NCBI GenBank assembly: GCA_029961685.1
Contig: JARWKL010000015.1
Span: 25,823,220-25,887,219, forward strand
Length of the DNA stretch: 64,000 bases
Source of the DNA: Aristolochia californica
Lineage: Eukaryota; Streptophyta; Magnoliopsida; Piperales; Aristolochiaceae
Reading direction: 5' to 3'
The notes below the pieces were generated by a model, which did not search any database, was not told where the DNA came from, and saw only the letters and a list, made by a program, of their open reading frames with translations. The stretch's first letter is position 1. Each line of letters opens with the position of its first letter. Below, piece by piece: positions 1-9,862 of the stretch. A program made the position numbers and the translations under genes.

Positions 1-1228
1 GCTAACTCATCTTGGCCAGTATATCAGCTCGATGTAAAAAATGCATTTTTAAATGGTGATATACGCGAAGAAATTTATATGGTCCAACCACCAGGATATG
101 TGGTTGAGGGGGAGTCTGTATGCCGGTTAAAGAAATTTTTATATGGGCTTAAACTGTCTCCTCCGGCCTAGTTTGATAAATTCAGTCAAGCGCTTTTACG
201 ATTTGGCTTTCATTGGTGCTCGGTTGATCTATGTTAAAGATACTATCAAAGGGAAGATATTATTGGCCGTGTATGTTGATGATATTATCTTGACTGGAAA
301 TGATGCTCATAGTATACAAGAAATGAAGAATATGATATGTAAAGAGTTCCAGACTAAAGATTTGGGTAAGCTCAAATATTTTTTGGGTATAGAAGTCCTT
401 CAGTCAAATCATGGAATAGTATTGTCGCAAAGAAAATACGTCTTGGATCTTCTTGAAGAAACAAGAATGAAGGGTTGTAGACCAGTTGATACACCCATGG
501 ATGCGAATGAAAAATTGTGTGCCACAACAGGAGAAGATGTTGACACCGGCAAATATCAAAGACTTGTGGGAAAATTGATCTATCTCACGGTAACCAGGCC
601 AAATATATCATATGCTGTGAGTGTGGTAAGTCAATTCATGCACAAACCACAAATTACTCACTGGCAAGCGTTGGAGAGAATACTACAATACTTAAAAGGT
701 GCTCCAGGAAGAGGATTGCTATATAAACAACATGGTCATTTCAATATAGAAGGCTTCTCAGATGCAGATTGGGCTGGATCACCCGATGATAGAAAATCTA
801 CGTCTGTTTATTGTACCCTTGTTGAGGGAAACTTGGTCACATGGAAAAGCAAAAATCAAAACGTGGTTGCAAGATCTAGTGCTGAAGCAGAATACCGAGC
901 TATGACCCATACTGTAAGTGAACTTTTATGGATAAAGACTCTTCTTACTGAATTGGGATTTTATAAAGGAGGCAGTATGGGCCTACATTGGGATAATCAA
1001 ACAGCTATTCACATTACGTCAAATCCAGTCTTTCATGAAAGAACTAAACATATTGAAGTGGATTGTCATTTTATACGGGAAAAGTTTCAAGTAGGAATAA
1101 TTTCTCTTAAGCATGTTTCATCTCAAGAGCAATTGGCTGATATCCTCACCAAACCGGTAACATCCAAAATTCTATCTTATATAGGTGGCAAGCTGGGTAT
1201 TTATGATATATTTTCTCCTCCAGCTTGA
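1..1228 (+). pseudogene. Ty1/copia pol fragment: reverse transcriptase and RNase H
   Basis: This is the C-terminal part of a copia polyprotein, entering from the window edge. Frame 1 reads an RT segment with the motifs QLDVKNAFLNGD and LYGLK up to a TAG at 169-171, where the family has a tryptophan. A frameshift near position 220-235 moves the reading to frame 2, which stays open to 1228. Frame 2 carries the RT catalytic YVDD (VYVDDIILTGND) and an RNase H domain with DADWAG, a SSAEAEYRA segment, WDNQTA and HIEVDCHFIRE, ending in HVSSQEQLADILTKP. The stop and frameshift make it non-functional. A polypurine tract (GAGGGGGAG) and the 3' LTR follow directly. Confidence 0.93.
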
Positions 1229-1235
1229 GGGGGAG

Positions 1236-1626
1236 TGTTGGAAGATGGGCTCAACCTCACAAGCTCAAGGCTAGAAGCCCACACGTCAAAGGAGTGGCAA
1301 AGTGGTTATTTATGGTATGTTCCATAAGGATGGCATGAAGATGTAAATACATTGTCTTAGTATGTCTTTTAATCTATTGAGTTGTAACCCTAAGGGCTTT
1401 GTAACACTATAAATAAGAGCATTGGCTCAGAGGTAAGGCATTCAAGCCTTTTCCTCTCTTTCGAAAAACGTCCAGCCACCCTCTCCTCTCTTGACGCATT
1501 CTCTCCTTCCCTTAAATCCAAACTCTCCTCTTTAACGTCCTTCTCCTTTCTCCCTCTTCTCTGTCCTCTCCTTCTTCTTCCACGTTAACCTAGAGTCATT
1601 CTCATGGGGTCCTAACTTCTACAACA
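1236..1626 (+). mobile_element. Copia 3' LTR (391 bp)
   Basis: It begins TGTTGGAAGATGG immediately after the polypurine tract and ends CTACAACA, so it has the TG...CA termini of an LTR. It contains a TATA-like TATAAATAAG near 1412 followed by a pyrimidine-rich stretch. It resembles the other copia LTRs in this window in its start and in its end (CATGGGGTCCTAAC). Placement downstream of RNase H in the same orientation makes it a 3' LTR. Confidence 0.85.
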
Positions 1627-2140
1627 AGACCTAGAAGGAGGTCTTGATCTCAACTTAGGATACAATGAATGAAGAGTCTAGTTATTCGGAAGAAGAAGAA
1701 AATGATGTTGGACTAATGGAAATTAAAGACAATGATAACGAGTCTACTACTTTTGAAGAGGTAAGTGAGTCGGATTATGAAACTGAGCTTGAATTACAAA
1801 AGTCTATTCATAATCTAAACAACTACAAAGAAAAATGCAATACTCAATTGCACAAAATTATAATGCTCAAGAAAGAGTTTGTTGTCTTGAACGAGGCTAA
1901 CAAAAGCTATGTAGCAAATGCCTCGATACAAAGTCCAGACAAGCTATTGCATGATAGACTTTGAAAAGAAGTTTAGACTAAGAAAAACAAATCAAACTTC
2001 TCAAAAACCGCAGTTCTTTGTGCGCAGGAGAACACGGATCCTGTTAAATCTCTAGGAGGCCGCTCGTGAAATTTAGCAAAGGCCACCGGATGTGCGTATT
2101 ACGTAGTTTAGTGAGATCCCTTCACTCACAACTCTCGGCA
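1627..2140 (+). other. Flank of copia LTR with short acidic ORF (1665-1964)
   Basis: A 99-codon ORF at 1665-1964 encodes a very acidic N-terminus (serine/glutamate runs) followed by a probable coiled coil. This composition resembles the spacer that follows the gag zinc knuckle in some plant copia polyproteins, but no diagnostic motif is present. It may be a gag remnant or chance. The remainder to 2140 has no recognisable feature. Confidence 0.25.
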
Positions 2141-2149
2141 CCTGTATAA

Positions 2150-2347
2150 TTTTCTTGGCTCTGCTTTCCAGCATCTTTGTTCTTCTCCTTTGCAGAGTTT
2201 AAAAGAAGAAAATAACAAGAAAAGGAAATAGAGAAGCTACCATTAGCTTTTCTTTTATTTTGGGGTTTTGTGTGTGCGGTCGAACTTTCGATGAATACAC
2301 ATCATCTTCAGCCCTTTGTTCTCGCCATCGGAAACCCTAATCAATAG
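2150..2347 (+). other. Probable 5' UTR exon of the UPL-like pseudogene
   Basis: This is a leader-like, pyrimidine-rich stretch ending in AATAG followed by GTATCA, a plausible splice donor. A polypyrimidine tract and TATCTAG or GTAG acceptor lie just before the exon with the ATG at 2475. Plant UPL genes commonly have an intron in the 5' leader. There is no coding evidence, so the call rests on position and splice signals. Confidence 0.3.
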
Positions 2348-2474
2348 GTATCACATTGCTTTTTTTTTTTTTTATTTCTTTAACGTATCAATCTTTTTAT
2401 CTATTGAGTGTTTTTTTCTTTCTTCTGTTTCGATGTATCTAGTTTGAGCAAGTAGGAAAGCTGGTTCGAGTGGA

Positions 2475-4293
2475 ATGGCTGCCCTAAGACTGAGCTTGCC
2501 ACTGCGGCTCTGGCAGCTTTTATCTGGTGATGAAGCCATTGGGCCCTCTCTCAAGTTGGAGTCTGAAACTGTTAAGTATTTATTGGGGTGTCTTCTTGTA
2601 TTTTGAGTTTACTTTTTATTGTTTGTTTTTGTTTGTTTTGTGCTTTCTAATATGTTTACAATTTTTGAAGGTTTTTAATATATGTTCATTGTCATAGACT
2701 GTTGTGGTTTTCTGAATTTTTTGTTAATATTAATGGAAACAATTTGATTGAAGTTCAGCTACTTTGTAATTGTTAAGATGGAGTCTTTTTTTTTGTTTTT
2801 GTTTTGTTTTTCGGCATAATTCATCTCTTTTAAGTTAATTGCAAATTATGTGAGTTCTTAACTCTTTTTTAATTAATTCTGCTTGATATGTTAGTTCACA
2901 CTGATGACGTTGCTGTAGACAGTGTAGTGTTTTACAGTGTAGTCCTTTTTTTTCATGTTGCCAAAATCCAGCTAGTTATTTTCTGATATCTTAGTTGAAG
3001 AAGCAAGATGATACTCTTAACCACTTAGAATGAACGAACAGACAAGTTTGGTGCCATTTTAGTGCTCCATTAAGTCTAGAAAGACATTTTACATGAACTA
3101 AGTGGTGAAGATGATGTTTTCTTGTGTGGCAGCTTAAACTAGAAGAAGTATACCTATTTTCAGATGACTCTTAATATTCCAGAAAAAAATAAGATTTACT
3201 TGAAACATATTTTGGTGGAAACTAGGGAGGAGTCTGCCTTGTAGATCACTGTTTGGAGGGATGGAATGGTCATTCTAATGATCCTTAATATAATGTGGTA
3301 ACCTGGAGTTGCAGGCCTCCTTCGCTCAATTTCATTGAGATGTCACATTCTCTCCACTTAGTGACAACATGGAAGTGTGCTTTCGCTTTAAGGGAGCTCA
3401 CGTTAGTAACCAAAGAAAGATCCTAGCTGCTACTATGCATGATTTGATATGCTCTTTAAGGATATTAAGTATTTCAATATGGTCTAAACTGTCAAATCCA
3501 ATGCATGGTATTGAAATTGGGAGAAAGATTGTAGCAAGGCTAGCTCTCTGCCATCAGTCTGCTGGTGTACTAAATATAACTACTGACTGGTGTTTCAAGA
3601 TGGATTTACTAGGCCAAATTCTTTACCTTGGATATGGGTACCGTAATAATCTATGTTCTTCTGTCAGACATTGGTTGAGGGTCTTGCTTCCTTGGCATAG
3701 AGGTGCAGGCTGATGTGTGCTATTCCATCGTCAACTTCTTCTTTTTCTTGCAATTTTCCTTGCAAAAAAATTGGGAAGAAGAGTATTTCTGACTTGTTGG
3801 ATTCTGCAGCCTCCAGAGATTAAAGCCTTCATCGATAGGGTGATCAAGAGCCCTATACAAGATACATCAATACCGCTCTCAGATTTTCGTTGGGAGTATA
3901 ATAAGGTGTGTGGCATGATATTAATTGACTAAGAAATTATCTTTTATGCTGCCAACTTTTTTTTTTTCAATTTAAATTTGTGACCCTCATGTTTCAGGGA
4001 AATTTTCATCACTGGAGACCTCTGTTTTTACATTTTGATACATACTTCAAGACGTACCTTTCTTGTAGAAAAGATCTTCTCTTGACAGATAACTTTACTG
4101 ATGATAGTGGTTCCTTTCCGAGCCATGCTGTACTTCAAATTCTTAGGGTAATGCAGACAATCTTAGAGAATCGTCACAACAAGAGTGCATTTGGTGGTCT
4201 TGAGGTATGCACCTATGGTTTGCACTGTTTTTATTATTACTTGCTCCGAGCTTCTTGGCTTCATGTACTTCTGTATTCTTTGTGTTTGCCTGA

Positions 4294-4326
<33 letters not shown>

Positions 4327-5004
4327 CACACATATAGCATTTCAAGCTACTGCTGGCTTCCACTGACCCAGAAATTCTCCTAGCTACATTGGAAACGTTT
4401 ACAACTTTGATGAAAATAAACCCTTCCAAGCTACATGTCAGTGGGAAATTAGTGGGATGTGGCTCACTGAATAGCTGTCTTCTGTCTCTAGCACAGGGAT
4501 GGGGAAGTAAAGAAGAAGGCTTGGGCTTATATTTGTGTGTGGTGGCAAATGAGAGAAGTCAAGAGTATGGCTTGTCTTTGTTTCCATCTGATGTATAAAT
4601 GGAATGTGAGAAATTTCTGTTTCGCCTTGGTTCTACTCTTCACTTGGAATTCTGTTCTGAGAAAAATAGTGAAGATGAGAAGAAACTTTCCAACTTGCAG
4701 GTCTTGCATGTCTCAGATCTGCATCTCCAAAAGGAAGATGACTTGACTCTTTTTGAAACGGTTTGTTGACTAATATAATGTACCTCCAGAGCATAGATTC
4801 TCCTTGTTGACCCGAATAAGGTTTTCTCATTCGTTCCTCTCCTAAATCTGCCAGATGTACAGCAGAATTTGCCTTCTTGCATTTATTGTGCTGGTTCAAT
4901 CAAATGACGCTCATGATGAGCTTGTCTCTTTCTTTGCAAATGAGCCTGAATACACTAGTGAGCCGATTAGGCTTGTTCGATCTGAAGAAGCTATTCCAGG
5001 TCCA
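2475..5004 (+). pseudogene. Truncated UPL1/UPL2-type HECT E3 ubiquitin ligase pseudogene (N-terminal exons only)
   Basis: Four exons match the N-terminus of plant UPL1/UPL2-class ligases, giant proteins of about 3,700 residues with a DUF908 region at this end. Exon 1 is 2475-2570 (begins MAALRLSLPLRLWQLLSG), exon 2 is 3810-3905 (PPEIKAFIDRVI...FRWEYNK), exon 3 is 3998-4204 (GNFHHWRPLFLHFDTYFKTY), and exon 4 runs 4338 to about 5004. All junctions have GT/AG and phase 0. Exon 4 has an in-frame TAA at 4596-4598, a frameshift near 4760, and further stops in the part reading NVPPEHRFSLLTRIRFS. Homology ends at a donor-like GTAAGA at 5005, and no HECT domain follows. Retained introns show a DNA-level partial duplication rather than a processed copy. 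A likely 5' UTR exon ends near 2347. Confidence 0.85.
4301..4322 (+). repeat. (CT)n microsatellite in UPL-like intron 3
   Basis: An uninterrupted CT dinucleotide tract lies just upstream of the exon 4 acceptor, where it would serve as the polypyrimidine tract. Confidence 0.9.
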
Positions 5005-5580
5005 GTAAGAATTTATTTTCTGTCTAAATAAACTTTTTAATAAGATTGTAAGAAGGTGCGGTCACTTAGGAGGAAAAGAAAAAACGGAAGAGAAGGGTAA
5101 CCTCCCCTCTCGTTCTCTCTATTTTGCTCAAATAGAGAGAATATTGCTTGTGAGGGTGTGGGTGTGGCCCTTATTCTTGTTTCTGAAGGGAGTGGCTTCC
5201 TTAATAAAGAGAATCGAGATCCCTCCTCTTTGCTCTATGTAATGGAGTAGCGGGAGAGCAGTTGAGGGAGTATTTCTCTCCATGTTTTTCTAATATATAT
5301 AATAGAAAGTTAAAATATTAATGGATTTCAATTTTTGTATTTAAAGTTTAACTACATTTAAAAATACGGTATTTAAGAAGGGTTCCCCTAACTCAAGTAA
5401 GCAATTAGGTTGGGAATATTTTAAAATACGGTACACTTTTTATATACATCTTAAAATGAAGTTTTAAGAATACGTATTCTCTTCATCTACTTCTAAAGAG
5501 CTGATCTAAATCAGCGATCATGTCCTCCTCTTTTCTTCCACTATTATCCCATTTTCTTTCCTTCTGAAAAGTGAAAAAGA
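5005..5580. other. Spacer between UPL-like pseudogene and GNAT gene
   Basis: No gene is seen. The second half should contain the GNAT promoter. Short AT-rich stretches (for example TATATATAAT near 5294) and the pyrimidine-rich leader at 5520-5570 fit a promoter and 5' UTR, but no single element is decisive. Confidence 0.4.
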
Positions 5581-6189
5581 ATGCAGTTCCACGGCACCGC
5601 CGCCGTTTATGCTACATCTTCTTCACTCCCTACTTTCAAATCTCCTCCGACTCCGACCACGCGCTTGCGACGACCCGCGAGTCGTCAGGTTCTCTCCATG
5701 GTCTCCCAAAGCCCCAACCCGAATCCCAAATTCTCCTTCTCCGACGACGTCCTCGCTTCCCGGGGATTCAACCTCCACCGCTCCGCCACCGGCCTCGACC
5801 TTGACCACCTCAATTCTATCTTCGTCGCCGTCGGCTTCCCACGGCGGGACCCGGAGAAGATCCGCGTCGCGCTTGACCACACCCCCAGCCTCCTCTGGAT
5901 TGAGCACACCAAGACGCAGAAGCCGGTGGCCTTTGCGCGCGCCACCGGCGATGGAGTCTTCAACGCCATCATCTGGGACGTTGTCGTGGACCCATCGTAT
6001 CAGGGGATCGGATTGGGTAAGGTCATAATGGAGAGGCTCGTGGCCGAGCTGCTACAAAAGGGTATCACTAATATCGCTCTTTACTCGGAGCCCAAAGTTC
6101 TGGGATTTTACAGGCCACTTGGCTTTGCGACTGATCCTGACGGCATCCGGGGCATGGTCTACTCCAGGAAGCAGAAAAAGAAAAATTAG
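5581..6189 (+). CDS. GNAT-family N-acetyltransferase, probably plastid-targeted
   Basis: This intact single-exon ORF encodes 202 residues. Residues 1-50 are rich in Ser, Thr, Ala, Pro and Arg and lack acidic residues, as in a chloroplast transit peptide. The GNAT fold follows from about residue 60 (GFNLHRSATGLDLDHLNSIF). Motif A lies in DVVVDPSYQGIGLG; QGIGLG at residues 141-146 is the acetyl-CoA pyrophosphate loop (Q/R-x-x-G-x-G/A). The C-terminal ALYSEPKVLGFYRPLGF is the motif-B-like arm. The block FARATGDGVFNAIIWDVVVDP is typical of the plant plastid GNAT group that includes Arabidopsis GNAT1-GNAT3 and the serotonin/lysine N-acetyltransferases. I infer Lys and/or N-terminal acetylation in plastids but cannot assign the paralogue. 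Starting at the second in-frame ATG (5698, residue 40) would remove most of the transit peptide, so 5581 is preferred. Confidence 0.93.
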   Translation: MQFHGTAAVYATSSSLPTFKSPPTPTTRLRRPASRQVLSMVSQSPNPNPKFSFSDDVLASRGFNLHRSATGLDLDHLNSIFVAVGFPRRDPEKIRVALDHTPSLLWIEHTKTQKPVAFARATGDGVFNAIIWDVVVDPSYQGIGLGKVIMERLVAELLQKGITNIALYSEPKVLGFYRPLGFATDPDGIRGMVYSRKQKKKN

Positions 6190-6814
6190 TTCTGATTTCT
6201 GCATCCATGTTTTTCTAGTTTGTGTTTGTATAATGACGCTTCATTCTGTTTCGGATTTACTATTTTAAATTTTTATTTTGTCTAAGTTTATTACCTTGTA
6301 CACACAATTCAGTATTTTTGCATCGAAATTACCTTTTCCTCGTTTTCCTTCATTTTAATGTGTATAGATTATAAGCTTGAACATGTTGAAGCTAGCTTAG
6401 TTTCGTTCTTCGTCATCATCTTCAAACGTTTTTATGTGCAGATTCTGTTCTGTAAGACGTTGCCTGAGTCCCCGTATTTTGGAACAAGAAGAGTCTCTGT
6501 TAACATAACACGGAAAAGAAAATTCTTTAGAAAGAAGACTTGAAACGTATGCAATTTGATAATAGATACACCATAATAGAACAAAAGAACAAAATAATGT
6601 TACAATACTCAATTAGTGAACAGTAATACTAATCACAATATTCAAATATAAAAAACTCAAAAGAAAGAAGTCTTCCCATATGGGGATCTACTTGGAACCT
6701 ATGACCTGGTGTTGTATTTTATTCCATATCAACATGAACATGCACACTATGACCCTTCACGAGAATCTTCCTAAGCTTCCATATCATCATATCATTGTGG
6801 TCATTTCTGTATAC
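6190..6814. other. GNAT 3' flank, AT-rich
   Basis: The first 150-200 bases are T-rich and suit a plant 3' UTR. No other gene or repeat is recognised. Confidence 0.4.
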
Positions 6815-7330
6815 TTTTGTTAGCCTGGGTGGCTTCTCAAAAATGGGGACAGTGAATTGAGTTTTTTATAATTTTAAAGCAAGTATACTAATTTAAATTT
6901 TAAAGTAATTGTAAAGTAAAATATGCACATACTTCAATCAACACAAAAATGTTTTATTATGGATGTTCCTCTAGTGGTATTCACTGCTCAAGAACCCTTG
7001 CTTTAGAAATTCTACTAATTAGCTCTATTAGCTAAAATTTAAAGCCATGTGTATGCTTAAATACATGACTACAACAATCTCTCCTAATATTTTCAGTTAG
7101 ATTTTAGCTCTAGCAAACTCTTCTATCTAGAATTAAATTCATAGATCAATCTATAAATATAAATGTAAAAATTACAAAAGAAGAAAATCTTACACCCTTT
7201 GAATTCGGTGAAGAGACAACCTGCTCCTTTGGAATCTCCAAGTCTCCAACTTTGAAACACAAATGAAAATAAATCTGGAGCTTGATTAAATGTAGTGCAA
7301 AGAGAATTTTGAGAGAGATGGAAATCTTAC
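6815..7330 (+). repeat. Dispersed repeat, copy A
   Basis: This is a diverged copy of 27015-27560 in the same orientation. Both share, in order, a GGTGGCTTCTCAA...GTGAATTGAG start, ACATGCACATA-like text, CTAGTGGTAT-CAC...GAACC-TTGCTT, AAAGCCATGTGTA, a TTTCTATCTAGA-TT segment and a TACACCCTT end. No ORF is conserved. It is probably LTR or untranslated internal sequence of a retroelement whose coding part is not visible here. Confidence 0.7.
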
Positions 7331-7439
7331 AAAGTAGTTAGTTTTTTTTTCTGTCAAAATGGACTTTGAAATAAATTTAAAGTGTTGAATGCTTTGAATA
7401 TGGTAGGTTTGCAAATAAATGCTTAGTAACTTCTCTAAG

Positions 7440-7745
7440 GCATGTTCGGTGGGGGTATTTATAAGTTTCCCTAGCTAAACTATTTGTTATTTGGTTGTTT
7501 GCAAGAAGTTGACAACACAATCATCGATCAGTGAAAACTAATGATCGATCAAACATATGTAACAACTATATTTTTGTCAGACTTTAGGATGATTGGTTGA
7601 TCCAATAATTGATCAATGTCTATCTAGTAGATTAGAAATTTTAAGTTGACCGATTAGTTCATCTAGACCGATTGATTATGTATTGATCCTATTGGCTATG
7701 CAAAACCATGTGTGATTGAGCAATGTTGATTTCAGGATTCCATAA
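7440..7745 (+). repeat. GATCGATCA-rich repetitive segment
   Basis: Short motifs of the form (TT)GATCGATCA recur, related to those at 12120-12560 and 22510-22580. It lies directly after dispersed repeat copy A and may belong to the same mobile family. No coding sequence. Confidence 0.5.
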
Positions 7746-7841
7746 TATTAAGGTCTTAAATGTAGAGTGTACGAGGTAAGATGAAAGGAGGAGAAGAAGT
7801 GAAGTGACGTGCAGGTAGAGAGAGAAGAACAAATGTGACAT

Positions 7842-7843
<2 letters not shown>

Positions 7844-7874
<31 letters not shown>
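7844..7874 (+). repeat. (AG)n microsatellite
   Basis: An AG dinucleotide run of about 15 units lies inside a longer purine-rich stretch. Confidence 0.95.
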
Positions 7875-7877
<3 letters not shown>

Positions 7878-8077
7878 TCACGTAAAGAGAGAAGAAAGGG
7901 GAAAATAAGGGTTGTGGAAGATATCAAAACCCTCACCCCTAACCTTTACTTATAGATATTAAAAGTACATAAATTATAAGTATACCCTTTACCCTAGAGA
8001 GATTGAAGAAAAGAGAGAATATAAGATATTTACAATAATGCTACCTAAACTTGTTTATGAAATTTAATACTCTCCCT

Positions 8078-8456
8078 TATTGGAAGATGGGCCCAAGTCC
8101 ACACGACCAAGGAAGACCCACAAGTCCAAGTGTGTGGAAGCTAGACTCAAGACCAAGGAAGGTCTACACATCCAAGAGAGGTGGAAGATGAGCTCAAATT
8201 CACAGACCAAGGAAGAAACCTACATGTGGTGTTATGATAGTAAATAAAGAGCCATCTCATAAAGAAGACATTGATGTAATTAATTTAAGTTTCATGACTA
8301 TTAGTGTAATATTATAATCTTATTTATCTATAAATTGAGCCTCAAGGGGAGGGTTAGGACATAAGTCCAAAACCCTTTTCTTTTTATGTTTTCTCCCAAT
8401 GAGTTCCTCTTTCTTTTTCTCCATGAGCTAAATCCATGGAGTCCTGAAAAACAACA
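8078..8456 (+). mobile_element. Copia LTR (379 bp), plus orientation, adjoining an inverted internal domain
   Basis: It starts TATTGGAAGATGGGCCCAAG (TG changed to TA) and ends CCTGAAAAACAACA. It is homologous to the LTRs at 61048-61475 (+) and 18301-18671 (-), sharing GCCCAAG-CCA, AGTAAATAAAG, GGGGAGGGTTAGGA and GAGCTAAATCCATGGAGTCCT. Orientation is fixed by those copies: one follows a polypurine tract, the other precedes a primer site. The neighbouring RNase H fragment at 8457-8785 is on the opposite strand, so this LTR is inverted relative to it. Confidence 0.8.
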
Positions 8457-8785
8457 CTCCTCAAGATGGCGGTGAAAAACATCGTATAACCCCAGTTTGG
8501 TACATGCAATGGAGAGAATTTTGAAGTTAACTGACTTCGTGAATATATCAACAAGTTGTTTATGAGTTGAGACATGTTTAAGACTAATGATTTCTGTTTG
8601 CCACTTTTCTCAAAGTGGCAGTCCACTTTGATATGCTTAGTTCTCTCATGAAATACTGGGTTGGAAGCAATATGGATTGCTCCTATATTATCACAATAGA
8701 GTTCCATAAGGCCTTCTTCGTAAAATCCGAATTCAGTTAGAATAGATTTAATCCATAGAAACTCACTAGTTTCTTAGTTTCATTG
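8457..8785 (-). pseudogene. Ty1/copia RNase H C-terminal fragment
   Basis: On the minus strand the fragment reads SEFLWIKSILTEFGFY, then LYCDNIGAIHIASNPVFHERTKHIKVDCHF, then a degraded HVS-like tail. The reading frame breaks after DCHF and near the C-terminus. It ends in a CTTGAGGAGTG polypurine-like tract, exactly where a 3' LTR in minus orientation should begin; instead the sequence enters the end of a plus-orientation LTR. Nothing upstream of the last third of RNase H remains. Confidence 0.85.
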
Positions 8786-9419
8786 ATGACAGTTTGACTT
8801 GTGAAAAGTTTTTTCTTTTTGTGTAAAATTTAATTTTAACTCTCCTAATTTTAGCATGACTCTGAATGAGATATGTATAAAGTAGTTGTTTAACGTTGAA
8901 CAGGATTCTTAGAGCCTATCCTAAAAGTGTTCTTCTGTATCTACCGAGACACAGGTTCTTCTTCTTGATATTATCCTTGGAGCTATGCTACTGCTTCTAA
9001 TTGTGAAGGTGATTTAGTAAATGCATTATAAGATATAAAAGTTAGCAAAATCCCTAATTCCTTTACATGTACCCGATAATTGGCCCTCATTATCTACTCT
9101 ATTGAGACGGTTCGACGAGATTGGACAGAAACAAGTCTGAGGGCAGCCCTAGCCTCAACTGCGATCAAACCCGTGAGAGCCGCTTTGACGGAGCCGACTT
9201 CACACCATGATCGTGACCATGTCACTGTTCATTCTCTATTATTGAGTTCAAATAGTTTTTGACGAACAAGAAACTCCTTTAGATGAAGATCGACCACGTA
9301 TCAAGTCTGTGGACACGTGGTTGAGCCTTAGACTTGAATAGTTCTGACTCATTGTCTCGCTTCTCTCATACCCCTCTTCCCCATTTACATGCAGATGTTG
9401 AGGTTGTCGACAGAGGAGA
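8786..9419. other. Spacer upstream of the 86-residue protein gene
   Basis: No gene is recognised. From about 9060 the base composition becomes less AT-rich. The stretch 9250-9400 may be the promoter and leader of the gene starting at 9420. Confidence 0.3.
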
Positions 9420-9862
9420 ATGGAAAGAGAAGGGGACTCAAGGGGTGCGAGCCCAGGAGATGAGCTTTCTTTCTGGTTCAAAGCCAGGAAGAGATGCACC
9501 TCCTTCTTCACCTCTTTGCAGGAACGTCTGCAGTACATCAAGGCTACCGTAATCGGCCAGGTATGTCTTTCATAGTTTGCTTTCAGAGTAATATTGCAAT
9601 TAAAGCTAATAAAGTCGATGAGGAAGATTTTGGGTTTTGGGCTTCTTGAAAAATAATAAGGAAGATCAATTGGAAGTGAAATGATGAACGAATGAATGTG
9701 AGCAAGAAGTCTTAAGATTTTGTTGGAGAGTTGTGAGTGTAGGTGAAGAAAGCAAAAGCGACAGACGAGAAGGAAGCGAGTAAAGCAGAACTGGAGGCGG
9801 AGAAGATGCAGGTGGAAGCAGCCAATGAGGCTGAGAATAAGAAAAACCAACTGGGGATGTAG
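9420..9862 (+). CDS. Putative two-exon gene for an 86-residue charged protein of unknown function
   Basis: Exon 1 is 9420-9560 (47 codons) and ends GGCCAG followed by GTATGT, a strong plant donor. Exon 2 is 9743-9862 (39 codons plus TAG) after TGTAG. Both are in phase 0, and the joined frame is open. The N-terminal half contains WFKARKRCTSFFTSLQERLQ, an amphipathic segment with clustered basic residues. The C-terminal half is a Lys/Glu/Ala-rich helix (KATDEKEASKAELEAEKMQ), probably a coiled coil. There is no signal peptide, membrane segment or known domain. The bipartite structure and splice signals favour a real small gene, but I cannot name a family. The open minus-strand frame over the same bases (9248-9850) lacks such support. 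Confidence 0.5.

Noticed and set aside
5609..6028. Alternative-frame ORFs over the GNAT gene
   Set aside because: High GC content keeps other frames open; only the frame at 5581-6189 shows the GNAT motifs.
9248..9850. 200-codon minus-strand frame
   Set aside because: It runs antisense over the two-exon gene at 9420-9862 and its intron, with low-complexity Leu/Ser-rich content and no domain.
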